Assembly (NCBI GenBank): GCA_016933045.1 | Contig: JAFGBR010000065.1 | Span: 20,402-84,401 of the forward strand | Length of the DNA: 64,000 nucleotides | DNA from: Marinilabiliaceae bacterium | GTDB lineage: Bacteria; Bacteroidota; Bacteroidia; Bacteroidales; Marinilabiliaceae | Reading direction: 5' to 3' | Shown: piece after piece, positions 45,914 through 53,653 of the stretch | How positions within the stretch are numbered: the first letter of the stretch is position 1 | Layout: every line of letters begins with the position of its first letter | Made by a program: the position numbers and the translations under genes | The notes under the pieces: generated by a model | What the model was told of the DNA's origin: nothing | Databases searched by the model: none | Seen by the model: the letters and a program-made list of their open reading frames with translations, nothing else

Positions 45914-45944
45914 CAAATTTATGCACTATGTATTAAATACATAG
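45914..45944 (-). promoter_or_regulatory. Promoter box with adjacent 19-base palindrome (operator-like)
   Basis: On the minus strand TAAATTTG (45914-45921) matches TAnnTTTG, 47 bases before the FG-GAP gene start. Directly upstream, 45926-45944 is a perfect palindrome (CTATGTATT-A-AATACATAG). It lies in the -33/-7 spacer, where a bound repressor would block polymerase. No TTG is at the -33 distance. Confidence 0.55.
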
Positions 45945-46054
45945 CACACTTAATCAAGTAATTTTTTTATTTTGTCAAATGTAATTTGATTTTTTTAGTT
46001 TATTGTAATTTTCTACGATAATTATTATTTTATGTTGCATTTTGTTATTAAAGG

Positions 46055-46648
46055 TTAAAACTTTTTTAACTCGGAGTAAAGCTTTTGAACTGGTAGGCCA
46101 ACAACATTAAAGTAACTTCCTTCTACTTTTTTAATTGCTATATGTCCTATCCATTCCTGAATACCGTAAGCTCCAGCTTTGTCGTATGGTTTATGATTGT
46201 TTAAATAATATTCTATTTCGTAATCGTTTAATTTGTTAAACCATACATGAGTAACAGCAGAAAATGAGATTTTTTTTGAAGATGATTTAATTGTTACCCC
46301 AGTAATTACATTATGCATTTTGCCTGATAATAGTTTTAACATGTTGTAAGCATGGGAATATGATGATGGTTTTCCAAGTATTTGGTTTTCAGCAATAACA
46401 ATTGTATCGGCAGTTATTATTATTGTGTTTTTAGATAAAAGATTGTTGTAAGCTTCTGATTTTTTTTGAGATAAGTATTCTGCCACTTTGTTTATGGGAA
46501 TATTATTAGGATATGATTCATCGATATTATCTTTTACAAATACTTCGAACTGAATGCCTGTTTCTTTTAGCAAATCTTGTCGTCGGGGGGATTTTGAGGC
46601 AAGGATAATTTTATATTTATTTAAATTAGGTATTTGAGTATTACTCAT
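46055..46648 (-). CDS. maf: Maf-family nucleotide pyrophosphatase
   Basis: A 197-residue protein with the Maf signature ILASKSPRRQDLL (residues 14-26). DTIVIAENQILGKP and the YDKAGAYGIQEW segment carry the remaining active-site residues (TADT, KAGAYGIQ). The Gln after Gly-Ile is typical of the dTTP/UTP-cleaving subgroup. It hydrolyses non-canonical or surplus nucleotides to monophosphates. It is the last gene of a four-gene minus-strand group: DUF2520, KdsC-like, UbiA, Maf, with 12 bases from the UbiA gene. Confidence 0.94.
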   Translation of the reverse strand: MSNTQIPNLNKYKIILASKSPRRQDLLKETGIQFEVFVKDNIDESYPNNIPINKVAEYLSQKKSEAYNNLLSKNTIIITADTIVIAENQILGKPSSYSHAYNMLKLLSGKMHNVITGVTIKSSSKKISFSAVTHVWFNKLNDYEIEYYLNNHKPYDKAGAYGIQEWIGHIAIKKVEGSYFNVVGLPVQKLYSELKKF

Positions 46649-46660
46649 ATTTTAAATTTG

Positions 46661-47611
46661 TTATTTAAAAAATGTGCCGGCAATAAAGATGTATATAATG
46701 CCACTTAGCATTATTATTTTACTTACTTGGCTTGCTGTGTGAAAATCTTTTGGTAATCTGGCTTTTTTTATGCTCCACATTAAATATGAATATGGGATTG
46801 TTAAGGCTATTATAAAATAGTATAACGTTAATTTATTATTGGCTAATTCTGAAACTGAAAAATATGTTAACCAAAGTGCGATTATTGAAAATGTAATAAG
46901 GGCAATAACTAATGCTTTTGTGTAACGTGTACCCAAAGCTATTGGAAGTGTTCGGCATCCATTAATCTGATCGCCTTTCATATCTTCAATATCTTTTATT
47001 ATTTCACGTGTCAGATTGCTTAGAAATGCAAAAAATGCAAATCCGGTGGTCCAAAACCATGCAACAGAACAAGCTTTTGAGTTTAATATGTCGGTTCCAT
47101 TATTTAAACGGCCTATTGCTGCAAATTCAATGGAAACAACCAAATAGGCAACAAGGGCTGTTAGTATTGATATGATGATGTTTCCTATTAATATTTGTTT
47201 TTTAAAAGTTGTTGAATAATACCATAGTAATGCAGGTATTGCAAAAAACATGATAACGTAATTTTCTTTCCGGGTTACGTATGCCAGATAAAAACCACAA
47301 AAAACGCCAATGAAAGTTAGTATTAAATGAAGAAAAAGTGCTTCACGTCGTTTTATTATTCTGCCAATAAGTACTTTATCGGGTTTGTTTATTCTGTCAA
47401 TTTGAATGTCAAAATAATTGTTGATAACATAGCCTGAGGCTGCTAAACAAAGGGTTGCAAAAACAACAAGTGCAAATCTGAAATCGGAAAGGGCAGGGGT
47501 AACTTTATAATAGGTTAGAATTGGAATAATTAAAGCATAACGTAATAAATATTGCAATAGTGCAATAATAAATAAGTTTTTAATTCTAATTAAGCGAAGC
47601 CAATTCATCAT
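46661..47611 (-). CDS. UbiA-family prenyltransferase (geranylgeranylglycerol-phosphate type)
   Basis: A 316-residue membrane protein with about nine helices. The two Asp-rich motifs of UbiA enzymes are NYFDIQIDRINKPDK (about residues 65-79) and KDIEDMKGDQ (about 209-218). Genes at this conserved position in Bacteroidota are usually annotated geranylgeranylglycerol-phosphate geranylgeranyltransferase or a related prenyl transferase. A menaquinone or heme-O route cannot be ruled out from sequence. It is 12 bases upstream of maf and 36 bases after the KdsC-like gene in the operon. Confidence 0.85.
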   Translation of the reverse strand: MMNWLRLIRIKNLFIIALLQYLLRYALIIPILTYYKVTPALSDFRFALVVFATLCLAASGYVINNYFDIQIDRINKPDKVLIGRIIKRREALFLHLILTFIGVFCGFYLAYVTRKENYVIMFFAIPALLWYYSTTFKKQILIGNIIISILTALVAYLVVSIEFAAIGRLNNGTDILNSKACSVAWFWTTGFAFFAFLSNLTREIIKDIEDMKGDQINGCRTLPIALGTRYTKALVIALITFSIIALWLTYFSVSELANNKLTLYYFIIALTIPYSYLMWSIKKARLPKDFHTASQVSKIIMLSGIIYIFIAGTFFK

Positions 47612-47647
47612 GTTGTATTTTTTTAGTTTGTTTATTAAATGTATTTA

Positions 47648-48163
47648 TTACCATGTATGATCATTACCCCATTGTTGGTGAACTCTTAATACCTGTTCCA
47701 TAACATCTCTAACACATCCTTCACCTCCTGCTTTATTTGAAATGTATTTGCAAAGTGATTTTATTTCTTCAACAGCATCTGATGGACATACTGGTATTCC
47801 AACTTTTTGCATTATTGGTAAATCGGGTAGGTCATCACCCATATACATTATATTTTCAGCTTCGAGGTTGTGTTTTTTTATCCATTGATTAAAAATTGGT
47901 AATTTATCACTTATGCCCATATAAACATCTTGAATTCCTAAATTTGAATATCTGTGTAGCACAGCTTCGGTTTGTCCTCCAGTTATTATGGCTATTTTAT
48001 ATCCTAATTTAACTGCTAATTGAAGCACGTAGCCATCTTTTATGTTTGCCGTGCGCATTGGTTCCCCGTTTGGGAAAAGAGGTATAATTTGTGATGAAAG
48101 TACTCCGTCAACATCAAAAGCAAATGCTTTTACTTTTTTTAAATCTTCTTTAAAATTACTCAT
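47648..48163 (-). CDS. kdsC: HAD-family phosphatase, KdsC-like (3-deoxy-manno-octulosonate-8-phosphatase)
   Basis: A 171-residue HAD hydrolase of the C0 (no cap) type. Motif I is DVDG (Asp17 and Asp19), motif II is IITGG, and the later KLPIFNQW Lys and MGDDLPDLP supply motifs III and IV. KdsC removes phosphate from KDO-8-P in lipopolysaccharide core synthesis. The length equals KdsC, and the neighbours (prenyltransferase, DUF2520) form the standard Bacteroidota cluster. Specificity between KdsC and other small phosphatases is inferred. A 10-bp inverted repeat (48222-48248) separates it from the upstream gene of the group. Confidence 0.86.
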   Translation of the reverse strand: MSNFKEDLKKVKAFAFDVDGVLSSQIIPLFPNGEPMRTANIKDGYVLQLAVKLGYKIAIITGGQTEAVLHRYSNLGIQDVYMGISDKLPIFNQWIKKHNLEAENIMYMGDDLPDLPIMQKVGIPVCPSDAVEEIKSLCKYISNKAGGEGCVRDVMEQVLRVHQQWGNDHTW

Positions 48164-48221
48164 TTTAATATGTTCAGATGTGTTAAATGTGTTGTTGTTA
48201 AAATAATAATTCGTTTAGCGA

Positions 48222-48248
48222 AATTATGAAATAAATTGTTTCATAATT
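48222..48248. repeat. 10-bp inverted repeat inside the DUF2520-KdsC gap
   Basis: AATTATGAAA at 48222-48231 pairs with 48239-48248 around a 7-base loop. It is AT-rich with no T-run, between two co-directional genes, so it is more likely a message-stability hairpin or operator than a terminator. Confidence 0.35.
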
Positions 48249-48259
48249 AATAGAATCTT

Positions 48260-49027
48260 TTATTTGTTTCCATACATTTTAATGATATTATTGGTAAGGG
48301 TAGCGTAAATTTTTTTAATATCGGGTTTTGATTTTAATATTTCGATATGTTTATTAATGGTGTACAGATCGTTTCTTACTGCCGGGCCTGTTTGTGCTTT
48401 TCGCGGGGTAAGTTGTTCAATTTTTTCAGTTGTTTCTTTAATTAGTGGTTTTAACAGATTAAAATCAAGGTTCTGTTCTGATAATATGTTGCTGCTTAAT
48501 GCGTAAAGATGATTTACAAAGTTGCACGACATAACTGCTGCTATGTGTAAATAAAGTCGTTGCTGAGAATTTGCATATTGAACATTGTTCGACATGGTTA
48601 AGGCTAAAGATATTAAAGTATCAGTAACGTATTTATTGTTTGCTTCAATTAAAAATGGAATTGAGCTAAATTGTATGGGTTTGTTTTTCGAAAAGGTTTG
48701 AAACGGGTAAAAAACTCCTCTGTTTGGAAATTTGTTTAAAATATCTATAGATATACTTCCTGTGGTATGAACAATTATTGGATTTATTGTTTGTATTTGT
48801 TCACTTATTAATGATACCTGTTGGTCGTTAACTGATATTATTATTAAATCAGCATTGTTTGATAATTCATTTATTGCCCCAATGTATTGTGCATTTGTTT
48901 TTTTTGCTAAGTTTTCGGCATTTTGTTTTGTTTTACTATATATTTGAAATATCTGATTTCCTTTTTTGAATAATTCTGTTGCCAAATGGGTTGCCACATT
49001 TCCGGATCCGATTAAAGAAATTTTCAT
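48260..49027 (-). CDS. Rossmann-like and DUF2520 domain protein
   Basis: 255 residues from ATG 49027, placing the dinucleotide-binding GSGNVATHL at residues 7-15; the open frame to 49084 adds 19 residues. The N-terminal half resembles ProC or 6-phosphogluconate dehydrogenase-type NAD(P) domains, with VHTTGSISIDIL. The C-terminal half is DUF2520 (ATVMSCNFVNHLY-like, residues about 165-178, and RKAQTGPAVRND). Enzymatic role unknown; an imino-acid or hydroxyacid reductase is a structural guess. It starts the operon with KdsC-like, UbiA and Maf. Confidence 0.86.
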   Translation of the reverse strand: MKISLIGSGNVATHLATELFKKGNQIFQIYSKTKQNAENLAKKTNAQYIGAINELSNNADLIIISVNDQQVSLISEQIQTINPIIVHTTGSISIDILNKFPNRGVFYPFQTFSKNKPIQFSSIPFLIEANNKYVTDTLISLALTMSNNVQYANSQQRLYLHIAAVMSCNFVNHLYALSSNILSEQNLDFNLLKPLIKETTEKIEQLTPRKAQTGPAVRNDLYTINKHIEILKSKPDIKKIYATLTNNIIKMYGNK

Positions 49028-49132
49028 TGATAATATTTTTTTTAGAATTAAACTTTTAGTTTTAATTATTAGGTTGTTTTGCAATTCTTATAAAATCGGT
49101 TATTTTCACAATTGTAACGAAAAAAAATATTT

Positions 49133-50650
49133 ATGCGGTTTTTTACAGTCACTTTATTTTTATTGTTCTCATTAGCATTGTTTGCACAAATTGATTATGA
49201 AAAAAGAGCTAACGGATATTTTGAAGTATCGAGCTATGAAAGGGCTCTAAAAGATTATTCTAGGGCATTGAAAAAAGACCCTGAAAATGTTTCTATTATT
49301 GAAAATATGATTCAATGTTATTTTGGTTCAAATTGTGACAGGTCAGAAGCTTTGCCTTTAATTGAAAAATTGGTTAAAGCTGACCCTAATAATAAAAGAA
49401 TTGACTTGTATTATGCAAAAGCTTCATTTCATGGCAATAAGTTTGATGAGGCATTTAGTTATATAACTAAATATCAGAATAATGTGAAGTTAGATGATGA
49501 AGAAAAGAGTGAGGTTAACAGTTTGGTTAATTATATTTTAACGGCTCAGGCTTTGGTAAAAAAAACTGTAAATGTTTCGTTTATTAATTTGGGTGATAAT
49601 ATTAATACAGAACGTTCAGAGATTAATCCTTTTGTATGTGATGACGAAATGGTTTTGTTTTTTGGTTCTGATAAAAGATACCTTTCTGCTTATGGTATTA
49701 ATTATTATAATGTTTGTATATCTTTAAGGCAGGATACCGCATGGGGAGAGCGTAAGTATGTTAGTGGAAAAATAAATTCAATTTACGATGAAATACCGGC
49801 AGGTTTATCTCCTGATGGAAAGGAATTATTTGTTTATCATAATAAATATGGCGATCAAACATTGTCATCAGTTAAATATAAAAATGGTTATTCTTTTGAT
49901 TATTTGTTAGATGTAGGAATGCCAATAAATACCAATGCTGATGAATATGGAGCTTGCCTTACATCTGGTGGTGACACTCTATATTTTTCGGTTGAAATGG
50001 AAGATGGACATACTGATATTATGTATTCAATTAAATTACCAGATGGTTTTTGGGGTATTCCAAGGTCAATTCCAGGATTGATAAATACTTCTGCTGATGA
50101 GAATTTTCCGTATATTTTGTGCGATGGAAATAAAATGATTTTCTCGGGTAACGGGAAAAATTCGATGGGGGGTTATGATCTATTTTATTCATTAAAAGAT
50201 GTTAATACTGGTAATTGGGGCGAGCCAGTTAATATGGGATATCCAATTAATGATACTTATGATAATTTTACTATTTCTATACCAAAAAACAAACGATATG
50301 GTTATGTTTCAGCAATTAGAAATGATTCGCGCGGTTTACGCGATATTTACAAATTGATTTTTAATGATGAAGAGGAGCCTTATGTAGTATATAAATACCA
50401 AATTATTAACTGGGACGAATATAAATTATCAAAACCGCAAATTATTTTATGGAATGAACATCATACTCTTGAAGTGGGACAATACATCTGTTCTCCAGAA
50501 ACCGGTAGTTTTATAGTGGCTGTGGCTCCGGGTAATTATATTTTAGAAATTTGTAATGACGATAAAATGATGTATAATGAAAAAATTTTTGTTGATGAGA
50601 AAAATATGCTTAAGAAGTTTGTTTTGAAAGATATTACTTTGGGGTTGTAA
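49133..50650 (+). CDS. PorE-like TPR and beta-propeller protein without OmpA domain
   Basis: A 505-residue exported protein with a signal peptide ending LFAQ. TPR units cover about residues 20-140 (YERALKDYSRALKKDPENV). A PD40/WD40-like propeller covers about 150-415, with recurring motifs such as NPFVCDDEMVLFFGSDK, AGLSPDGKELFVY and NFPYILCDGNKMIFSGNGKNSMGGYDLFY. A short C-terminal CarboxypepD-like sandwich follows (about 440-500). PorE of the type IX secretion system has these three modules plus a peptidoglycan-binding OmpA domain, which is absent here. It might be a T9SS accessory or a general envelope scaffold. It is divergent from DUF2520 across a 48-base gap from the assigned starts. 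Confidence 0.82.
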   Translation: MRFFTVTLFLLFSLALFAQIDYEKRANGYFEVSSYERALKDYSRALKKDPENVSIIENMIQCYFGSNCDRSEALPLIEKLVKADPNNKRIDLYYAKASFHGNKFDEAFSYITKYQNNVKLDDEEKSEVNSLVNYILTAQALVKKTVNVSFINLGDNINTERSEINPFVCDDEMVLFFGSDKRYLSAYGINYYNVCISLRQDTAWGERKYVSGKINSIYDEIPAGLSPDGKELFVYHNKYGDQTLSSVKYKNGYSFDYLLDVGMPINTNADEYGACLTSGGDTLYFSVEMEDGHTDIMYSIKLPDGFWGIPRSIPGLINTSADENFPYILCDGNKMIFSGNGKNSMGGYDLFYSLKDVNTGNWGEPVNMGYPINDTYDNFTISIPKNKRYGYVSAIRNDSRGLRDIYKLIFNDEEEPYVVYKYQIINWDEYKLSKPQIILWNEHHTLEVGQYICSPETGSFIVAVAPGNYILEICNDDKMMYNEKIFVDEKNMLKKFVLKDITLGL

Positions 50651-50706
50651 TATTCAATGTTATAATTTTTAATGGTTAATTTTATTTTTTTATTAAAAAA
50701 CTTTAG

Positions 50707-50737
50707 TTGGCATAGAATTTTTGAATAACTACTTTTG
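50707..50737 (+). promoter_or_regulatory. Candidate promoter for the exonuclease gene
   Basis: TTG at 50707-50709, a 20-base spacer, and TACTTTTG at 50730-50737 match the Bacteroidota pattern. The ATG is 37 bases downstream. Confidence 0.65.
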
Positions 50738-50773
50738 TTTATATAAAATAAGATAAATAATAATAAAATTTGA

Positions 50774-51544
50774 ATGGAATTGAATTTAAAAAATCCAATC
50801 GTTTTTTTTGATCTGGAAACGACAGGGATTAATATTACAACAGATCGGATTGTGGAAATATCGATTTTAAAAATAAATATTGACGGATCGAAAGAGGAGA
50901 AAACATTACGTATTAATCCTGAAATGCCAATTCCTCCAAAAGTAACAAAGATACATGGAATAACAGATGCCGATGTGGCCGATTGCCCAACATTTAAAGA
51001 TGTGGCAAAAACTTTGTTGCAATTTATGGATAAGTGTGATATTGGAGGTTATAACTCAACAAAATTTGATATTCCACTTATTGCTGAAGAATTTTTAAGA
51101 GCCGGACTTGATATAGATATTAAGAAACGTAAGTTAATTGATGTTCAAACCATTTTTCATAAAATGGAAAAAAGAACCCTCGAAGCTGCTTATAGGTTTT
51201 ATTGTGATAAAGATTTGGCTAATGCTCATAGTGCAAGTGCTGATACTAATGCTACGTATGAGGTTTTAAAAGCTCAACTCGATCGTTACCCCGATTTGAA
51301 AAACGATATGGAATACCTTGCCGATTTTTCGTCGCACAATAGAAATGTTGATTTTGTTGGGCGAATAATTTTAAATGAAAATGATGATGAGGTGTTTAAC
51401 TTTGGCAAATATAAAGGTAAAAAGGTAGAAGAGGTGCTGGAGTCGGATTCAGGATATTATGGATGGATGATGAATGGTGATTTCCCATTATATACCAAAA
51501 AAGTACTTACTGCTATTAAATTACGCAAGTTTAATAATAAATAG
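50774..51544 (+). CDS. DEDDh 3'-5' exonuclease (DnaQ-like)
   Basis: A 256-residue protein. The catalytic set is DLETTG (Exo I, about residue 13), GYNSTKFDIPLI (Exo II, about 92-103) and HSASADTNAT (Exo III, DEDDh type, about 155-164). The C-terminal part (FNFGKYKGKKVEEV...GYYGWMM) is a small domain often found after exonuclease X/DnaQ-type domains. It acts on single-stranded 3' ends; a proofreading subunit or a repair/RNA role are both possible. It has its own promoter. No polymerase gene is adjacent. Confidence 0.9.
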   Translation: MELNLKNPIVFFDLETTGINITTDRIVEISILKINIDGSKEEKTLRINPEMPIPPKVTKIHGITDADVADCPTFKDVAKTLLQFMDKCDIGGYNSTKFDIPLIAEEFLRAGLDIDIKKRKLIDVQTIFHKMEKRTLEAAYRFYCDKDLANAHSASADTNATYEVLKAQLDRYPDLKNDMEYLADFSSHNRNVDFVGRIILNENDDEVFNFGKYKGKKVEEVLESDSGYYGWMMNGDFPLYTKKVLTAIKLRKFNNK

Positions 51545-51640
51545 GCGATGACATTAAATATGCCATGTGTTACTTTTTAATATGTAGAGATGATCATTTG
51601 GCAAGTTTCACTACATATCGAATTTGAAAAAAAATGATAA

Positions 51641-52252
51641 ATGAAAGTTTTATGTATTGGCCGAAATTATGAAAAGCATGCAAAGGAATTAAAAAATCCG
51701 CTCCCGCCTGAGCCTGTTGTATTTTTAAAACCCGATTCGGCATTGTTGCGAAATAATCAACCTTTTTTTATTCCCGATTTTGCTAATGATTTTCATCATG
51801 AGGTTGAGATTATTGTGAAAATTAATAGGTTGGGTAAAAATATTGCCCCGGAATTTGCTCATAGGTATTACGATGAAATTGGGCTTGGAATTGATTTTAC
51901 AGCACGCGATTTACAGGATGACCTTAGGGAAAAAGGTTTGCCATGGGAAAAATGTAAAGCATTTGATGGCTCGGCTGTTATTTCCGATTTTGTTAGTATA
52001 AATAGATTTAAAGATCTTCGTAACTTATCATTTAGTTTAAAAATTAATGGTGATATCAGACAAAATGGTAATACTAAAGATATGATTTTTTCAATTGATC
52101 AGGTTATTTCTCATATATCTAAATTTTTTACCTTAAAAATTGGTGATATAATTTATACTGGCACTCCTGCGGGTGTTGGATCTGTAAAAATTGGAGATAT
52201 ATTGGAGGGTTTTATTGGCGATGAGAGGTTTTTGAATTTTGAAATAAAGTAA
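51641..52252 (+). CDS. Fumarylacetoacetate hydrolase (FAA) family protein
   Basis: A 203-residue enzyme of the short FAH type. Metal ligands are visible: HHEVEIIVKI gives two Glu, and DFTARDLQDDLR gives Asp. GTPAGVGSVKIGDILEG is the C-terminal signature. FAH-family members hydrolyse or decarboxylate oxo acids such as acylpyruvates or oxaloacetate; the particular substrate is not known. It is 13 bases upstream of the GH25 gene and is probably co-transcribed with it. Confidence 0.9.
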   Translation: MKVLCIGRNYEKHAKELKNPLPPEPVVFLKPDSALLRNNQPFFIPDFANDFHHEVEIIVKINRLGKNIAPEFAHRYYDEIGLGIDFTARDLQDDLREKGLPWEKCKAFDGSAVISDFVSINRFKDLRNLSFSLKINGDIRQNGNTKDMIFSIDQVISHISKFFTLKIGDIIYTGTPAGVGSVKIGDILEGFIGDERFLNFEIK

Positions 52253-52265
52253 TATTCCATTTTTA

Positions 52266-53003
52266 ATGGTTCGAAAGAAGGGGGCGGTACGGTATAAAGT
52301 ACTAAAAACTGGTTTTTTAGTTTTATTGTTTGTTGGTTTGTTTTTTTGGCATAATATTTTTTTGTCCGATAGAATTCCTGCTTCTGTTGGTAATTATTTA
52401 GTAAAGGGAATTGACGTTTCTAAGCATTCTGGAGTTATTGATTGGAAAAGAGTAAACAGTGAAGGATTTAGTTTTGCTTTTTTTAAAGCCACTGAAGGAG
52501 TGGATTATTTAGATCCATTATTTAAAAAAAACTATGTTGAAGCTAAAAAAGCTGGTTTATTAGTGGGGGCATATCATTTTTTTCGTTTTAATAAAGATGG
52601 AGAAATACAGGCAAAGCATTTTTTAAATGTAGCTTGGCCTAAAAAAGGTGATATAATACCAGTTATTGATGTTGAATTTCATGGTAATAAGTTATCGTTT
52701 CATTCGGATGATGAGGTTATTGCTGAAATAAAAAAATTTGTTAGCGTTATTAAAAATAAATTAAATGTAACCCCTTTAATATATACTAATAAAGAGGGAT
52801 ATGATCGATTGATTAAAGGTAATTTCCCCGATTGTAGGCTTTGGTATTGTAATTTGAAACACGACCCAGACTTTGACGATTTGAAATGGGATTTTTGGCA
52901 ATATTCACATCGTGGCAAAATAAAAGGAACTGAATATTTTGTTGATTTGAATGTTTTTAATGGAGAATTAACTAAGTTAATAAAATATTATTTATACAAT
53001 TAA
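52266..53003 (+). CDS. GH25 muramidase (lysozyme), membrane-anchored
   Basis: A 245-residue protein with an N-terminal membrane segment (about 15-33) and a GH25 domain (about 45-235). The family blocks are GIDVSKHSG, FAFFKATEG, GAYHFFRF, PVIDVE with the catalytic Asp and Glu, and FWQYSH. It hydrolyses the MurNAc-GlcNAc bond of peptidoglycan from the periplasmic side. It follows the FAA gene after 13 bases. GH25 is often phage-derived, but no phage gene is near, and the composition matches the surroundings. A role in cell-wall turnover is inferred. Confidence 0.91.
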   Translation: MVRKKGAVRYKVLKTGFLVLLFVGLFFWHNIFLSDRIPASVGNYLVKGIDVSKHSGVIDWKRVNSEGFSFAFFKATEGVDYLDPLFKKNYVEAKKAGLLVGAYHFFRFNKDGEIQAKHFLNVAWPKKGDIIPVIDVEFHGNKLSFHSDDEVIAEIKKFVSVIKNKLNVTPLIYTNKEGYDRLIKGNFPDCRLWYCNLKHDPDFDDLKWDFWQYSHRGKIKGTEYFVDLNVFNGELTKLIKYYLYN

Positions 53004-53028
53004 TTTCTGCGAAAATTATACTTAGTTA

Positions 53029-53066
53029 AAAAGCAGAACCGTGTATTACTTTATGGTTCTGCTTTT
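53029..53066. terminator. Bidirectional terminator after the GH25 gene
   Basis: A 12-bp stem (AAAAGCAGAACC at 53029-53040 with 53055-53066) around a 14-base loop, with T on one side and A on the other. It lies between the GH25 stop and the convergent acidic-protein gene. Confidence 0.85.
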
Positions 53067-53075
53067 ATTATTCAA

Positions 53076-53339
53076 TTAATAACGATCTTCATCTTCTTCG
53101 TCGTCATAGTCTTCATCGTCTTCATCGTCGAAGTCTTCATCATCGTCATCAAACTCATCAATCGAATCATCATTGTATTTACGACTTAAAAAAACATCTA
53201 AATCGTCATCCAAATCATCATAGATTGATGGTTTCTTTGAGCGCTTACTGTAATCTATTTTTAAATTGCGCCCTTTCATAAAATCATCTTGGGAAGGGAA
53301 ATCGGCTATCGACTTATTCCTAAGGTCTTTAGATTTCAT
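53076..53339 (-). CDS. Small protein with Asp/Glu-rich C-terminal tail
   Basis: An 87-residue protein. The first 40 residues are basic and hydrophilic (MKSKDLRNKSIADFPSQDDF, then KGRNLKIDYSKRSKKP). The last 35 are nearly all Asp and Glu with a few Tyr and Phe. It is very probably cytosolic and disordered, with charge segregation that could bind a basic partner such as a histone-like or ribosomal protein. I know no named family. Its coding sequence and terminator look genuine, and low-complexity GAT/GAC/GAA codons explain the compositional oddity. Confidence 0.6.
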   Translation of the reverse strand: MKSKDLRNKSIADFPSQDDFMKGRNLKIDYSKRSKKPSIYDDLDDDLDVFLSRKYNDDSIDEFDDDDEDFDDEDDEDYDDEEDEDRY

Positions 53340-53653
53340 TTTTTAAAAAACATTTAAGTTGATATAATGAATCATTAACACAACTGAAAAATAGTAAATT
53401 TTGGAAAAAAAAGCGATGGGTAGAAAAAAAAAAATAAAAAAATTATGAATTGATAATTAATTATTTATAAAGATATGTTGAATGAGCAATGGTTTTTTAC
53501 CCCCCAAAAAAAAGAAATGATTTGATATTTTGACGTTTTTTTTGGTGAAAAAAATAATATTGGATAAAAAACGTTTAAATGTGAAAAAAATATGACATTT
53601 ATATTTTAAAAAGTGGTTATTTCGCAATCTGTTTAATTTATTGTATAAGACCA
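53340..53653. other. Intergenic region upstream of speA
   Basis: 314 very AT-rich bases with long A and T homopolymers and one C6A8 run near 53500-53513. No TAnnTTTG box, hairpin or credible ORF was found. Confidence 0.45.

Noticed and set aside
52266..53003. GH25 lysozyme as part of a prophage
   Set aside because: No capsid, integrase, holin or terminase is nearby; it has a membrane anchor and normal composition.
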